Positions 1 to 7,619 of a DNA stretch of 64,000 bases are shown one piece after another. The notes under the pieces are model-generated. The model had not been told where the DNA came from. It saw only the letters and a list, made by a program, of their open reading frames with translations, and did no database searches. Every line of letters starts with the position of its first letter. The stretch's first letter is position 1. The position numbers and the translations under genes were made by a program. The stretch is from SZUA-309 sp965215995 (GTDB taxonomy: Bacteria > Pseudomonadota > Gammaproteobacteria > Pseudomonadales > Azotimanducaceae). The DNA lies in the NCBI GenBank assembly GCA_965215995.1, contig OZ244128.1, positions 4,588,001 through 4,652,000 on the forward strand. Reading direction: 5' to 3'.

Positions 1-396
1 GTTGATGAAGAGTCTGCGGCCGACCTGCTGGCCAACCCGATCAGCGGCGAGCTCTTCAGGACTCATCGCCGCGAGCCGCTCGTAGAGGGGAGAGAATCGG
101 GCCTCGTGCTGATCCACCTCTTCCTGCCACTGGTCGAGTTGCGTCCAGCCGGCAACCCCTTCGATGTTGCCGAGACCCGGGTAGTACGCGAGATAGCCAA
201 CGGCGTACACGATGGTGATGATGAACATGCCCACCCACCACATGGGCAGCGGGTTGTCCAACTCCTTGATGCCATCGGCTTCATGCCCGGTGTCTTCGTT
301 TCCCGAGGTGTGACGATTCATCAGGAGAAACACCAGGCAGGCGATCAGGCTGCCCAGCGTGCCGACTATGACGAACCAGCTCCAAGCGCTACTCAT
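1..396 (-). CDS. ccoP: cbb3-type cytochrome c oxidase subunit CcoP, N-terminal part (cut by window edge)
   Basis: This encodes the first 132 residues of the diheme c-type subunit that carries electrons to the CcoN catalytic core in the inner membrane. The visible part begins MSSAWSWFV, has a hydrophobic helix at about residues 5-25 and a second one (WWVGMFIITIVYAVGYLAYY) at about 58-77, then a periplasmic stretch with the family-typical YYPGLGN sequence. The two CxxCH heme sites lie beyond the left edge. The ATG at 396 overlaps the end of ccoQ by 8 bases, so translation is probably coupled. It is the last visible gene of the ccoNOQP operon. Confidence 0.93.
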   Translation of the reverse strand, partial: MSSAWSWFVIVGTLGSLIACLVFLLMNRHTSGNEDTGHEADGIKELDNPLPMWWVGMFIITIVYAVGYLAYYPGLGNIEGVAGWTQLDQWQEEVDQHEARFSPLYERLAAMSPEELAADRVGQQVGRRLFIN

Positions 397-547
397 TTGG
401 TTTCTCCGTTTCTACTTCCGTAACTGAATCCAGCGGGATCTCGCCCTGAGCTTCCAGGTGACTCTTTCGCGAAGGCCAGTAAACCCAGGCGACGAGCAGG
501 GTGAATCCCAGCGTGACTGCGACCAGTGAAAACAGTGTGGCGGTCAC
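389..547 (-). CDS. ccoQ: cbb3 oxidase small subunit CcoQ/FixQ
   Basis: This 52-residue single-pass membrane protein has a hydrophobic helix at about residues 4-22, followed by a WPSRK motif and an acidic C-terminal tail, the usual CcoQ layout. CcoQ stabilises the assembled cbb3 complex. The start is a GTG at 547 that overlaps the TGA stop of ccoO (GTGA, 4 bases), and its own TAG stop lies inside the first codons of ccoP. The overlaps on both sides and the position between ccoO and ccoP support the call despite the short length. Confidence 0.9.
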   Translation of the reverse strand: MTATLFSLVAVTLGFTLLVAWVYWPSRKSHLEAQGEIPLDSVTEVETEKPNE

Positions 548-1161
548 TGCGCACCTCCGTAGCCTCGCATGTCCAGGCCGAGGTTCTGCAGATAGGCGAT
601 GAGTGCCTGTGCTTCCGTGGTGCCGGCGACTGCTGCCTGAGCCCCTTCGATCTCGGCGTCCGTATAGGGCACACCAAGCGTTCTGAGCGCATTCATCTTG
701 GTTGCCGTGTCCTCACCGTCGAGCACGTTCTCGAACAGCCAGGGGTAGGCCGGCATGTTGGAGACGGGGACGACGCTCCGTGGATCCATCAGATGAGCCA
801 CGTGCCAGGCATCGCTGTAGCGGCCACCGACCCGGGCCAGATCCGGCCCGGTCCGCTTCGACCCCCAGAGGAAGGGATGCTCGTAAGCGTCTTCCCCGGC
901 AACGGAGTAGTGGCCGTAGCGTGCCGTCTCGTGCTGCAGCGGACGCACCATCTGGGTATGGCACACGGCGCAGCCCTCGCGGATATAGATGTCACGGCCT
1001 TCCAGCTGCACGGCCGTCAATGGCTTCAGCGTCTCGATGGGTTTCGATAACTGGCCTTCGAAGATCAGCGGAAAGATCTGGACCATTCCACCGATGCTAA
1101 CGCAGACCAGGATGAAAGCCATGAGCAGACCGACGTTCTTTTCCAGTGCATCGTGGTTCAT
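544..1161 (-). CDS. ccoO: cbb3-type cytochrome c oxidase monoheme subunit CcoO
   Basis: This 205-residue protein is the membrane-anchored monoheme cytochrome c of the high-affinity cbb3 terminal oxidase. It has one N-terminal membrane helix (about residues 11-35), a single heme c site CAVCH (about residues 64-68) preceded by YIREGCAVCHTQMVRP, and the conserved GRYSDAWHVAHLMDPRSVVP region with NMPAYPW carrying the distal Met. The length matches the family. The ATG at 1161 overlaps the ccoN stop (ATGA), so the two are translationally coupled. Confidence 0.96.
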   Translation of the reverse strand: MNHDALEKNVGLLMAFILVCVSIGGMVQIFPLIFEGQLSKPIETLKPLTAVQLEGRDIYIREGCAVCHTQMVRPLQHETARYGHYSVAGEDAYEHPFLWGSKRTGPDLARVGGRYSDAWHVAHLMDPRSVVPVSNMPAYPWLFENVLDGEDTATKMNALRTLGVPYTDAEIEGAQAAVAGTTEAQALIAYLQNLGLDMRGYGGAQ

Positions 1162-2606
1162 GCGTTCGCTCCTTCCGGGCTGACCAGCGGCGTGGCGGGT
1201 GCCGGCGCTTCTTCACGCTTGTCACCGCGAACCGTCTTGTAGACATTGAACGCCATGATCAGCATGCCGATGAGGAAGATGGCACCGCCGATAAAGCGTA
1301 CGTAGTGGCCGGGATAACTGGCCTCCACCGCTTCGGCAAAGCTGTAGGTGAGGGTGCCGTCCACGGATGTTGCACGCCACATCAGGCCCTGCAACAGGCC
1401 GTTCACCCACATGGAGGCGATGTAGAGCACGGTGCCCAGCGTCGCCAGCCAGAAATGCAGGTTGATGAGCTTCACCGAGTACATCTGGCCCTGATCGCGG
1501 CCGTACAGCAGCGGTATCAGGTGATACATGGCACCGATGGACACCATGGCCACCCAGCCGAGGGCGCCGGAGTGGACGTGGCCGATGGTCCAGTCCGTGT
1601 TGTGAGAGAGGGCGTTGATGGTTTTGATGGACAGCATTGGTCCTTCGAAGGTGCTCATGCCGTAGAAGGACAAGGACACGATCAGGAACTTCAGGATCGG
1701 GTCCGTGCGCAGCTTGTCCCAGGCACCGGAGAGGGTCATGATTCCGTTGATCATCCCACCCCAGGACGGGGCGAGCAGCACCAGCGACATCACCATGCCG
1801 AGGCTCTGCGCCCAGTCAGGCAGTGAGGTGTAGTGCAGGTGATGGGGGCCGGCCCAGACGTAAATGGCGATCAGCGCCCAGAAGTGGACGATGGAAAGCC
1901 GGTAGGAGTAGACGGGCCGTTCGGCCTGCTTCGGCACGAAGTAGTACATGATGCCCAGGAAACCGGCGGTGAGGAAAAAGCCGACGGCGTTGTGTCCGTA
2001 CCACCACTGCATCATGGCGTCCATTGCCCCTGCATAGATGGAGTAGCTCTTGGTCAGGCTGACCGGCAGAGCAAGGCTGTTGAAGATGTGCAGAATGGCC
2101 ACACCGATGATGAGCGCGCCGAAGAACCAGTTCGCTACGTAAATGTGCTCCCGCTTCCGCTTCATGATGGTGCCGAAGAACACCACCCCGAACAGCACCC
2201 AGACCACTGCGATCAGAATGTCGATGGGCCACTCGAGCTCTGCGTACTCCTTCGAGGTGGTAATGCCCAGCGGCAGGGTTATGGCGGCCAGCAGAATCAC
2301 CAGGTTCCAGCCGAAGAAAACAACTTTGGCGAGCCCATGGGAAATCAGTGGTGTGAGGCAGGTGCGCTGCACCACGTAAAGCGCGGATCCCATCAGCGCG
2401 CAGCCACCGAACGCAAAAATCACAGCGTTGGTGTGCAGCGGTCGGAGCCTGCCGAACGATAACCACGAGGTATCGAAATTCAGCGCGGGCCAGGCGAGTT
2501 GCCCGGCGAGCAGAACGCCTACTGCCATGCCGACGATGCCCCAGACTACGGTCATCACGGCAAACCAGCGCACTACCTCTATGTTGTAGGGGGTTTCCTC
2601 CGTCAC
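1158..2606 (-). CDS. ccoN: cbb3-type cytochrome c oxidase catalytic subunit CcoN
   Basis: The 482-residue catalytic subunit of the cbb3 oxidase reduces oxygen at the heme b3-CuB site with high affinity. It is a 12-helix heme-copper oxidase protein; visible ligands include H58 (PLHTN, low-spin heme), H205 (WWYGHNAVGF, CuB) and the GHVHSGALGW motif (heme b3). The start is GTG at 2606, chosen because AAGGAAG lies seven bases upstream and the N-terminus TEETPYNIEVVRWF fits the family. It heads ccoNOQP. No convincing FNR box or FixK-type site is visible in the 142 bases between it and the receiver gene. Confidence 0.97.
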   Translation of the reverse strand: MTEETPYNIEVVRWFAVMTVVWGIVGMAVGVLLAGQLAWPALNFDTSWLSFGRLRPLHTNAVIFAFGGCALMGSALYVVQRTCLTPLISHGLAKVVFFGWNLVILLAAITLPLGITTSKEYAELEWPIDILIAVVWVLFGVVFFGTIMKRKREHIYVANWFFGALIIGVAILHIFNSLALPVSLTKSYSIYAGAMDAMMQWWYGHNAVGFFLTAGFLGIMYYFVPKQAERPVYSYRLSIVHFWALIAIYVWAGPHHLHYTSLPDWAQSLGMVMSLVLLAPSWGGMINGIMTLSGAWDKLRTDPILKFLIVSLSFYGMSTFEGPMLSIKTINALSHNTDWTIGHVHSGALGWVAMVSIGAMYHLIPLLYGRDQGQMYSVKLINLHFWLATLGTVLYIASMWVNGLLQGLMWRATSVDGTLTYSFAEAVEASYPGHYVRFIGGAIFLIGMLIMAFNVYKTVRGDKREEAPAPATPLVSPEGANA

Positions 2607-2615
2607 ATCACTTCC

Positions 2616-2705
2616 TTAACGATCGTTGAGCTTCAGTTTGAGTAACCGGTAGATCACGCGCCCGATCGTCACGAGATCGGAGACGAAATCGTCCAATTCG
2701 CGCAC
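2616..2705 (-). CDS. possible small protein upstream of ccoN (29 aa)
   Basis: A 29-codon frame starts at GTG 2705 and ends at a TAA that overlaps the ccoN ribosome binding site, 9 bases before the ccoN start. The peptide has an acidic start (RELDDF) and an amphipathic basic helix-like end (RVIYRLLKLKLNDR). Third codon positions are mostly G or C, like neighbouring genes. No good ribosome binding site precedes the GTG and the frame could be chance. It may instead act as a leader whose translation affects ccoN. No family is recognised. Confidence 0.3.
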   Translation of the reverse strand: MRELDDFVSDLVTIGRVIYRLLKLKLNDR

Positions 2706-2748
2706 CCGGCGAGCGCGCGATGATATCCCTTCGGTAACTATTTTTCCC

Positions 2749-3144
2749 TCAGTGCGACCTGGCCTCGATGTAGGTGATCAGGTTTCGGTGGACGAGGGGT
2801 TTCTGGTAAACCTGTTCGATGCCGACGTTTCTTGCCGTCTCGATGATGCCAGGATTACGACGGCTGATGAGCAGAATAAAGGGTGTCGTGGCGCTCGCCG
2901 CCCGAACCTTGGTGAATAGCTCGATTCCGCTGCCGTCAGGAAGGTCGGCCTCACAGACGACCCAGTCTCTGTTTACGTCGGAGTTGACGTCGGACCGGGT
3001 TCTGATGAGCGCTTTCAGAAAAGCAGCACCGGTGGCATACGTTGCGACCCGGAATCCGTTCAGATCCAGAAGAGTCGTGAGACTGTCGCGAACCGCCGGG
3101 TCGCCGTCTACCACATGTACCACTGAGGCAGATTGACCTTCCAT
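2749..3144 (-). CDS. orphan receiver-domain protein with Glu at the phosphoacceptor position
   Basis: This 131-residue protein is a stand-alone CheY-like receiver related to FixJ (VHVVDGDPAVRDSL near the N-terminus; QKPLVHRN at the end). Aligned to FixJ next door, where LDIRMPGMSG carries Asp56, this protein has CEADLPDGSG, so the phosphorylatable Asp is replaced by Glu65. The acid-pocket Asp residues, Ser94 and Lys115 are kept. There is no output domain. It lies between fixJ and ccoN on the same strand and probably works with FixL/FixJ, perhaps as a constitutively active-like or decoy receiver; that role is inferred. Confidence 0.8.
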   Translation of the reverse strand: MEGQSASVVHVVDGDPAVRDSLTTLLDLNGFRVATYATGAAFLKALIRTRSDVNSDVNRDWVVCEADLPDGSGIELFTKVRAASATTPFILLISRRNPGIIETARNVGIEQVYQKPLVHRNLITYIEARSH

Positions 3145-3239
3145 GCGCGCACCCTAATCGGCGCTCCGATATCGGGGTATACGCGGATTCACGTAACGTT
3201 CTGTGGGTTTTGCGCTGAGCGGGATTGAAGGCGAATCGT

Positions 3240-3857
3240 TCAGCCCACACCGCCCAGCAGGATCTTCATCTTGACCAGATCAGCCAGATTTTTTGCCTCC
3301 ATTTTCTGCATGACCTGAGAGCGGTGAATCTCCACGGTACGTTCGCTGATCTCCAGATCGATGGCCACCACCTTGTTCGCCTGGCCCTCTGCCACCCGCT
3401 CGAAGACCTCGTTCTCTCTGGGTGTGAGCGTGGCCGCCCGCGAGCGAACCGCCTCCAGGTCTGCATGGTGCTCACGATTTTCCGCGTCGTGGTTGAGTGC
3501 TTCCTGGATGCGGTCCAGGAGCTCCTGATCCCGAAAAGGCTTGCGGATGAAGTCCATGGCCCCCTTTTTCATCGCTTCCACGGCCATGGGAATGTCGCCG
3601 TGGCCGGTGATGAAGATGATGGGCAGCGGATCGTTCTGCGACTGCAGATGGTCCTGCAGCTCCAGACCACTCATGCCCGGCATCCGGATGTCCAGAACCA
3701 GGCACCCCGTACGCTGGCTTCCGTAGCCGTCCAGAAAGGCGGTGGCGCTGTCATAACACTCATGACGCAGATCGACGGTGTCCAGCAGCAGTCCGATGGC
3801 ATCACGGACGGGCTCATCGTCGTCAACGACGAAGACTGTGGGGGCGGATTCACTCAT
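3240..3857 (-). CDS. fixJ: FixJ-family response regulator (receiver + LuxR-type HTH)
   Basis: This 205-residue regulator has a receiver domain (residues 7-120, phosphoacceptor Asp56 in CLVLDIRMPG, Thr in FITGHGD, Lys in IRKPF) and a C-terminal LuxR/FixJ HTH (LTPRENEVFERVAEGQANKVVA, then ERTVEIHRSQVMQKM). With FixL it forms the oxygen-responsive pair that in rhizobia activates fixK and microaerobic respiration genes. The start at 3857 (MSESAPTVFVVDDD) overlaps the end of fixL by 8 bases and gives the normal FixJ length. A longer upstream frame has no family sequence. ccoNOQP just downstream is the obvious candidate target. Confidence 0.93.
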   Translation of the reverse strand: MSESAPTVFVVDDDEPVRDAIGLLLDTVDLRHECYDSATAFLDGYGSQRTGCLVLDIRMPGMSGLELQDHLQSQNDPLPIIFITGHGDIPMAVEAMKKGAMDFIRKPFRDQELLDRIQEALNHDAENREHHADLEAVRSRAATLTPRENEVFERVAEGQANKVVAIDLEISERTVEIHRSQVMQKMEAKNLADLVKMKILLGGVG

Positions 3858-5277
3858 TGTCGACGGGCAGGGAGAAATAGAAGCAAGCGCCGGCCTGGTC
3901 GTTGTTCTCGAAGCGCAACTCGCCGCCATGCTCTGAGATGATCGAACGGCAGATCGACAATCCCATGCCCATACCTTCCTTTTTCGTGGTGTGAAAGGGT
4001 GTAAATACCAGTTCGGCTTGGTCCTCGGCAACCCCGGGACCCTGGTCTCGTACCTCCAGGCGTACATTGTTGCCGTCCCGAAACGTCTTCAGCTGGATGC
4101 AACGGCCGTTCCGGCAACCGATCTCGTGCATGGCATCGATGCCATTCCGGATCAGATTGAGGACCACCTGCTGGATCTGCACCGGGTCGGCAAACAGCTG
4201 CGGCAGCGCCGGTGCCAGATCGAGTTTCAGCTCGATGTTGTGCATCCGGGCGTCGCTGCCGGCGAGCTTGAGAAGGTCCGTCACCAGGTCATTCAGGTCC
4301 ACCATTTCCTTGATGGACTCCTGAGCCCGGGCGAACCGTTGTATCCGCTCGATGACCGCACCGGCTCGCAGTGATTGGGTGTTCAGCTTCTCCAGCGCGT
4401 CTTTCACTTTTTCCATGCTGCCGCCCCGCTCGAGCAACTTCAGGCTTGCCTGGGCGTACATGGAGATGGCGGTGAGCGGCTGGTTGATCTCGTGGGCGAT
4501 ACTCGCCGTCATTTCTCCCATGGTGGATAGCCTGCCTACGTGCGCCAGCTTTTCCCGCTGACTGGCTAAAGCTTCTCGAGCCGCGTGCTGCTCGGTCAGA
4601 TTACGGACGATACCGGCGAAACGCCGTCGCCCGCTGATCTGGATATCTGATACCGCAAGATAGATGGGTACCCGTTCGCCATTGGCAGTAACGCCGACCA
4701 GCTCTCTACCGATGCCGATGATGGAGGCATTGCCGGTATCCAGGTAGTTTTCGATGTAGGCGTCATGACTGCCTGCATCTTCGGAAGTCATCAGCATGTT
4801 GACGCTGCGGCCGATCACGTCGTCGGCAGAGTAGCCGAACAGATCACAGGCAGCCTGGTTGAAAGTCTCGATTCGCCCGTGTTCGTCGATGATGACGATT
4901 CCGTCTACCGCGGTGTCCAGAATGGCATTGGTTTCTGCCAGCGCCACCGTCTGCTCCGTCACGTCCACCAGTGCACCCAGGATCTCCGGGCTGCCATCAG
5001 CATCGGCGGGTTGTACGATCACTTCAAAAAACAGGGTGTCACCGCAGCGGCCCTGGGCGGGAGAGGGGAGGTTGACCGGCGTCTGCTCAACCACGCAGCT
5101 CTGCCATGTGCGCTCTGCCGAGGTCTCGTCGAAAGCAGAGAAGGCGCTGAACCAGCAGTCTCCCACCGTGCTGGCGAGGGCCGCCTCCCAGGCCGCGTTC
5201 GTCCAGGTGATCTGCCCCTTCTCATTGGCTCGGAACAGAGGGACCGGCAGGCGGTCGATGGCCGGATACTCGATCAA
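3850..5277 (-). CDS. fixL: FixL-type oxygen-sensing histidine kinase (PAS - heme PAS - HisKA/HATPase)
   Basis: This 475-residue soluble kinase has a PAS at about 1-110, a second PAS at about 115-230, a HisKA box with His262 (SIAHEINQPLTA) and an ATPase domain with N378 (NLIRNGIDAM), DQGPG and GMGMGLSICR. The second PAS carries the FixL heme signature: His171 (GSHDAYIENY) as the expected proximal ligand and Arg191 (IIGIGRELVG), equivalent to the oxygen-gating Arg220 of Bradyrhizobium FixL. It should autophosphorylate when deoxygenated and pass phosphate to FixJ. It has no membrane segments, unlike Sinorhizobium FixL. It sits three bases after a globin gene. Confidence 0.93.
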   Translation of the reverse strand: MIEYPAIDRLPVPLFRANEKGQITWTNAAWEAALASTVGDCWFSAFSAFDETSAERTWQSCVVEQTPVNLPSPAQGRCGDTLFFEVIVQPADADGSPEILGALVDVTEQTVALAETNAILDTAVDGIVIIDEHGRIETFNQAACDLFGYSADDVIGRSVNMLMTSEDAGSHDAYIENYLDTGNASIIGIGRELVGVTANGERVPIYLAVSDIQISGRRRFAGIVRNLTEQHAAREALASQREKLAHVGRLSTMGEMTASIAHEINQPLTAISMYAQASLKLLERGGSMEKVKDALEKLNTQSLRAGAVIERIQRFARAQESIKEMVDLNDLVTDLLKLAGSDARMHNIELKLDLAPALPQLFADPVQIQQVVLNLIRNGIDAMHEIGCRNGRCIQLKTFRDGNNVRLEVRDQGPGVAEDQAELVFTPFHTTKKEGMGMGLSICRSIISEHGGELRFENNDQAGACFYFSLPVDNE

Positions 5278-5280
5278 TTT

Positions 5281-5709
5281 CTAATCCGCGGAAGGGAGTC
5301 GATCAAGCAGGCGCATATAGGTCATCCCGGGAGTAAGCGCCAGGCGCCAGGCCAGCTCGGTGATCTCATCGAACTGCGGATCGAACTCGGCGACCGTGCT
5401 CACCAGTGCGTCCAACCAGAGGTCGTAAAACTCGCTGGCGATGCCCAGCCGGTTGTGGATGATCGCAATGCGTTCAAGCTCCGCTGACGGTTCGTGACTG
5501 ACGTAGAAGGCTACCAGATGGAAGAAGGACTTGCGCAGCATGGAGACCTGACGGTTCATGTCTGTCTGGCTGAACGTATCGGCGATAGACTGGTCTTGCA
5601 GGAAGCGGCGGTAAAACGATTCGAAGAAGGGGGTGGCGGACTCTGTCAATCCCACTCCGGAGCCAAACACCCGGTCATAGCTCGCATCGAATTGTGGATT
5701 GCCGTTCAT
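5281..5709 (-). CDS. single-domain globin
   Basis: This 142-residue protein has a globin pattern: FYRRF (B-helix Tyr33), Phe46 at the CD corner, an E helix (RQVSMLRKSFFHLVAFY) and IAIIHNRLGIASEFYDLWLDALV, where His85 fits the proximal F8 heme ligand. There is no reductase or signalling domain. It ends three bases before fixL, so it is very probably cotranscribed with the heme-based sensor kinase. It may bind oxygen or NO, or shape local oxygen seen by FixL; function is inferred from fold and position. Confidence 0.75.
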   Translation of the reverse strand: MNGNPQFDASYDRVFGSGVGLTESATPFFESFYRRFLQDQSIADTFSQTDMNRQVSMLRKSFFHLVAFYVSHEPSAELERIAIIHNRLGIASEFYDLWLDALVSTVAEFDPQFDEITELAWRLALTPGMTYMRLLDRLPSAD

Positions 5710-5742
5710 GGTCCGATGTCCATTGTCACGGCGCCGTTCGCT

Positions 5743-6093
5743 TCAACCGGAACGCCAGTCCCGCATCACCGTCCCGGCGAAATCCGTCCAGATCTTGGTC
5801 ACCGGCAGGCATTCGGTCTGGACCAGCTCACTCATCTGATGGAATCCGGAGGCGATGTGCTCGGAGCGGGACTCGATCAGCTTGAAAAAGGCGCCGGGAT
5901 CGCCTGGTCGGGTGACGCTCGCGCGCATGAACTGACCATAGTCTTCGAACACCCAGCGGGCCTGCTGAGCCCAGATGGCAAGGGAGCGTTCGGTGGCTTC
6001 CAGGGCGCTGCCGGCGGCTTCCGTAAGTTCCTTGCCGGCGACGATCTCCGCACCGATGATCTCTTCGCCGATTGTCTTTGGGTCCATGCTCAT
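5743..6093 (-). CDS. phasin-like helical protein
   Basis: This 116-residue, all-helical, Cys-poor protein (EEIIGAEIVAGKELTEAAGS, then AFFKLIESRSEHIASGFHQM) resembles phasins, small amphipathic proteins that coat polyhydroxyalkanoate granules. The match is to the general pattern only; no PHA synthase gene is in the window. The ATG at 6093 overlaps the stop of the preceding usp gene (ATGA), so it belongs to the usp - phasin-like - globin - fixLJ transcription unit. Confidence 0.6.
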   Translation of the reverse strand: MSMDPKTIGEEIIGAEIVAGKELTEAAGSALEATERSLAIWAQQARWVFEDYGQFMRASVTRPGDPGAFFKLIESRSEHIASGFHQMSELVQTECLPVTKIWTDFAGTVMRDWRSG

Positions 6094-6521
6094 TGCTGTA
6101 CTCTGATGGTCATTACGTTGACGGGAGACCCGTGCAGCACCGCGTTTGCAGTCGAGCCGAGCAGCCGCCCGAGTCCCTTTCGGGCGTGGGAGCCGATCAG
6201 GATGGTATCCACCCCGTGTTCAGTGGCTGCGTCGTGGATCTGATCCGCAGCCCGGCCCAGGCTCACCAGCTGATGGTCCTCCGGGATATCGTATCCCGAG
6301 CAGACCTCCGCCAGTCGGGATCGGGCAGCTTTGATCGCATCGTCCTCCATGGCGCGGGTGAGGCTGCCGGTGAATGTTGGATCGATACTGTACTGGACGT
6401 ACTGCGGCTCAACGGCATGAATGACCCAGACCTCCCCCTTACAGAGGTCTCGGGCTCTGTCCAGCACGGCGTGCGCGCCTGCCTCGTCCAGATCGACGGC
6501 CACGAGAATCTTGTCGAACAT
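6090..6521 (-). CDS. universal stress protein (single Usp domain)
   Basis: This 143-residue Usp begins MFDKILVAVDLDEAG and ends with the ATP-binding loop GSHARKGLGRLLGSTANAVL, which fits the G-x2-G-x9-G(S/T) pattern of ATP-binding Usp proteins. The start at 6521 is preferred because it is the standard Usp N-terminus; upstream frame sequence is not family-like. It is the first gene of the minus-strand run leading to fixLJ and is divergent from another usp at 6704, with a 182-base shared promoter region. Confidence 0.88.
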   Translation of the reverse strand: MFDKILVAVDLDEAGAHAVLDRARDLCKGEVWVIHAVEPQYVQYSIDPTFTGSLTRAMEDDAIKAARSRLAEVCSGYDIPEDHQLVSLGRAADQIHDAATEHGVDTILIGSHARKGLGRLLGSTANAVLHGSPVNVMTIRVQQ

Positions 6522-6703
6522 CCTTGAATATCCACCTAGGCTGACTCTATGGTGACAGAGTGTAGCAGCCCTCAACCTAGGGGTTTTCCGAGGGGGTGCT
6601 CTGGGTTCACCCCAGTAGTTAAGAAGAGGAGGGCGCGTACTCTGCGACCCTAATGAATGCAATCTGCAAAGCGCCGAGAAAAGCGCACAAGGAGAATGAC
6701 TAA
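6522..6703. promoter_or_regulatory. shared intergenic region between two divergent usp genes
   Basis: This 182-base region must hold promoters for both the minus-strand usp-fixLJ unit and the plus-strand usp pair. It contains a GGGGTG/CACCCC inverted repeat around 6594-6612 and two CCTAGG-containing motifs. I find no consensus FNR box (TTGAT-N4-ATCAA) in it. A good ribosome binding site (AAGGAG) precedes the plus-strand start at 6704. Confidence 0.5.
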
Positions 6704-7147
6704 ATGGCTTACAAGCACGTGATGGCAGCAGTCGATCTGTCGGACGAAGCCAACCAGGTGCTCGAAGAAGCAAAGCGTGTCGCCCAGGATCACGGCGCCA
6801 AACTTTCGCTTATCACGGTGGTGAAGCCACTGACTCAGGTGTACGGCGGTCTGGATATGGCAGCCTATACACAGGCCAGTGTGAACTTCGAGCGCGAAGC
6901 CCAGAACCAGGCGGTGGAGCAGTTGAAATCGGTGGGTGCGGGCGTTGGTGTTGCCGCTGAGGATGTCCATGCCGTTATCGGCGCACCGGCCCCTCAGATT
7001 GTGGACACGGCGAAAGACATGGCTGTCGATCTGATCGTGGTGGGTTCGCACGGCAAGCACGGACTCGGTCTGCTGCTCGGCTCAACGGCGAACGGGGTTC
7101 TTCACCACGCGGAATGCGACGTACTGACAATCCGTATCAAAGGTTGA
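6704..7147 (+). CDS. universal stress protein (single Usp domain)
   Basis: This 147-residue Usp (MAYKHVMAAVDLSDEANQVL) has the full ATP-binding loop GSHGKHGLGLLLGSTANGVL near the C-terminus. It is close in sequence to the usp at 16164 (both have the VVKPLTxVYGGLDMA stretch), which suggests duplication inside this region. It starts a plus-strand run usp - usp - lipoprotein - nfeD - slipin. The AAGGAG ribosome binding site supports the ATG at 6704. Confidence 0.92.
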   Translation: MAYKHVMAAVDLSDEANQVLEEAKRVAQDHGAKLSLITVVKPLTQVYGGLDMAAYTQASVNFEREAQNQAVEQLKSVGAGVGVAAEDVHAVIGAPAPQIVDTAKDMAVDLIVVGSHGKHGLGLLLGSTANGVLHHAECDVLTIRIKG

Positions 7148-7157
7148 CCATAGGCCT

Positions 7158-7619
7158 ATGACTGCAACGCTGAGGAAGATACTGATCGCCCTGGATGCGA
7201 CGGACGAGGCGGAAGAAGTGCTGGAAGGCGCGACTGCCCTGGATCCCCGAGGGGCGGCTGATATTCAGGTGGTCACAGTGATTCCGCCGCTCATGGGCGG
7301 CGTCAGCGGGATGGACGGCGCCTCTTTCGCTGCTTCCTGGCCACTCCGGGACATGGAAGAGACCATCGCTCAAGAAACCACCCGGAATATCCGTGAGCGT
7401 GTTGCCGCCTACGGCATCGAACCGGAGCAGGTGGTGACCCGCATTGGCCGCCCGGCGCTGGAGATCAAAGCTCAGGCCAAGGAGTTTGGTGCGGACCTGA
7501 TTGCAATCGGCTCGCATGGCCGGCATGGCCTGTCCGGGATGGTGCTTGGTTCCACCGCAAACGGGGTGCTGCACGGCAGCCCTTGCGATGTGCTGACGGT
7601 GAGGATCGCGGAAGAATGA
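7158..7619 (+). CDS. universal stress protein (single Usp domain)
   Basis: This 153-residue Usp (ILIALDATDEAEEVLEGAT) ends in the ATP-binding loop GSHGRHGLSGMVLGSTANGV. It follows the previous usp by 10 bases and its TGA overlaps the ATG of the next gene, a lipoprotein, so it is part of one transcription unit. It differs from its neighbour in the middle helices, so it is an older paralogue and not a recent tandem copy. Confidence 0.9.
   Translation: MTATLRKILIALDATDEAEEVLEGATALDPRGAADIQVVTVIPPLMGGVSGMDGASFAASWPLRDMEETIAQETTRNIRERVAAYGIEPEQVVTRIGRPALEIKAQAKEFGADLIAIGSHGRHGLSGMVLGSTANGVLHGSPCDVLTVRIAEE

Noticed and set aside
1158..2606. Long open frames opposite ccoN and other GC-rich genes
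   Set aside because: They are mirror frames of conserved genes caused by high GC at third positions.
2616..2629. TTAACGATCGTTGA as an FNR box for ccoN
   Set aside because: Each half matches the FNR half-site at about three of five positions and it lies within the ccoN ribosome binding region, 10 bases from the start.
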